Source: Candidatus Zambryskibacteria bacterium RIFOXYD1_FULL_40_13 (lineage in GTDB: Bacteria > Patescibacteriota > Minisyncoccia > Phycocordibacterales > DATDWN01). From it: a stretch of 59,065 bases of DNA. Both the position numbers and the translations under genes were made by a program. Shown one piece after another: positions 58,437 through 59,065 of this stretch (position 1 is its first letter; every line of letters begins with the position of its first letter). The notes under the pieces are model-generated. The model did not search any database. It saw only the letters and a program-made list of their open reading frames with translations, and was not told the DNA's origin. The stretch lies in assembly GCA_001824295.1 (NCBI GenBank), contig MHWY01000003.1, forward strand, positions 1-59,065, given 5' to 3'.

Positions 58437-58883
58437 ATGCGTGCTTTTACAGCGTGTATCGTTGTTTTGCTTTTGGCCTTGGTCGTTCTTCTGGCTGTGG
58501 CCAACGCCCAGCCGTCGTCGATGGTGCCAGGATATGAAGCCGACCTGGTCAAGCTTGCACCACTCCAAGACAATGGGCTGGTTCTGGGGTGTGGGGAGTA
58601 CTTCCGCTACATTGATGCCAGGAGAGGTCCCAATGAAAAGGGGATGCTCATCTTCGTTGCATCATCCGTCAGGAACGGGATGAAAATGGTCACAACCCCT
58701 GCACTTGGAATCAATAAGTTCCAAGTCCTCTTGGTCAAGGGCCTCGCGGTTCCGAGGATGAAAGTTCTCCGGCCTAAGGGCCCCGTGTTCCCGTGGGTGG
58801 AGATTCAGATAAGTCCGGCTGACTATCAACGGGCGCCGTGCTTGTCCCATGTGGCAATCGTCGGTGGCATCTCCGCGCATTGA
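58437..58883 (+). CDS. Secreted GC-rich cassette protein, unknown
   Basis: 148 aa. A clear signal peptide (MRAFTACIVVLLLALVVLLAVANAQ, cleavage after ANA) is followed by a soluble domain with two Cys. GGAGGAG lies upstream of the ATG, and TTGACT-N17-TAACAA lies farther up. A hairpin CCCTAGGG-TTCGCT-CCCTAGGG (58912-58934) with T-rich tail terminates it. Unrecognised; GC-rich codons. Confidence 0.75.
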   Translation: MRAFTACIVVLLLALVVLLAVANAQPSSMVPGYEADLVKLAPLQDNGLVLGCGEYFRYIDARRGPNEKGMLIFVASSVRNGMKMVTTPALGINKFQVLLVKGLAVPRMKVLRPKGPVFPWVEIQISPADYQRAPCLSHVAIVGGISAH

Positions 58884-58911
58884 CCGTCCACCGCCGTTCC
58901 TCGTGTTCCAG

Positions 58912-58942
58912 GCCCTAGGGTTCGCTCCCTAGGGTCTTTCGT
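58912..58942 (+). terminator. Cassette terminator
   Basis: CCCTAGGG / CCCTAGGG around TTCGCT, then TCTTTCGTTT. Confidence 0.75.
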
Positions 58943-59053
58943 TTATAAATTGCCGATGATTATTGACAAAAATAAATTAAAATATCATAATCTTGTGGGC
59001 GTAACAATCAGACCATTCTGGTCTGGATTGCACATTTGAAACGAGGGATTGTC

Positions 59054-59065
59054 ATGGAGCGTGTT
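59054..59065 (+). CDS. Start of a further cassette gene (truncated by window)
   Basis: ATG 59054 follows GAGGG at SD distance and a TTGACA box near 58963. Only four codons (MERV) are visible, so this rests on the promoter/SD layout shared with the other cassettes. Confidence 0.4.

Noticed and set aside
1..59065. Alternative genetic code (UGA as Gly, known in some CPR)
   Set aside because: TGA terminates several genes (45153, 56582, 58883, 24245) and long genes contain no in-frame TGA.

Overview
The window looks like a chromosomal piece of a Candidate Phyla Radiation (Patescibacteria, probably Parcubacteria-like) bacterium with genetic code 11. The grounds are inference from gene content and style: a compact housekeeping set, very short IF-2, a DnaX without its zinc module, a divergent HisRS-like protein, a bank of VirB2/TrbC-like small membrane proteins, and a DUF11/peptidoglycan-binding-like surface protein. 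TGA is used as a stop (for example at 45153, 56582 and 58883) and Trp is read from TGG.

Layout. 1-2700: end of a large surface protein. 2.7-17.6 kb: tsaD, tRNA-Glu, tRNA-Val, a structured RNA, trxB, ftsZ-ftsA, ybeY, rpsU, a hisS-like gene, lepB, pth, rpsA, an MBL-fold gene and gyrA. 17.6-19.1 kb: two small GC-rich genes around a RAYT transposase with perfect inverted repeats. 19.2-23.4 kb: methyltransferase, solute-binding protein and six small membrane or pilin-like proteins. 23.5-27.5 kb: GC-rich cassettes (one encoding an SPFH protein) and four tRNAs. 27.5-36.8 kb: rbfA-infB, DUF4446, a toroid protein, cysteine desulfurase, a degenerate trypsin-like protein, clpC, tRNAs and rpmG. 37-53 kb: murF, miaA, parB, relA/spoT, topA, dprA, serS, ftsQ, dusB, a ~465-nt structured RNA, dnaX, an IMPase-family gene and NUDIX. 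53-59 kb: mutarotase-like gene, tRNA-Gln, HEPN/AbiU2-like and DUF5677 genes, a YjqB-like gene and exported proteins.

Three patterns cut across this. (1) Five tRNA genes carry, directly after their 3' end, compact noncoding elements of 135-180 bp. Each has an inverted copy of the tRNA T-arm/acceptor 3' strand, conserved hairpins with compensatory changes, and then a direct copy of the tRNA 3' end. Two families are recognisable: A (four copies, at Val, Leu-TAG, Leu-TAA and Gln) and B (two copies, at Val and Lys). At tRNA-Val, A and B are stacked in tandem. I know of no description of this class; it is the strongest candidate here for an undescribed system. (2) About fourteen short GC-rich transcription units sit between AT-rich host genes. 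Each usually has a TTGAC(A/T)-N16/17-TATAAT-like promoter, a strong Shine-Dalgarno and a GC-rich terminator, and most of their products are unrecognised. Many AT-rich host genes instead have a -10 box only 6-8 nt before the ATG, as expected for leaderless mRNAs. (3) Intergenic space is filled with imperfect palindromes of several families, including four copies of a 19-bp GTCAACC...GGTTGAC palindrome whose shape resembles the ends of the RAYT unit.

Coordinates and motifs were read by eye; no database search was run.
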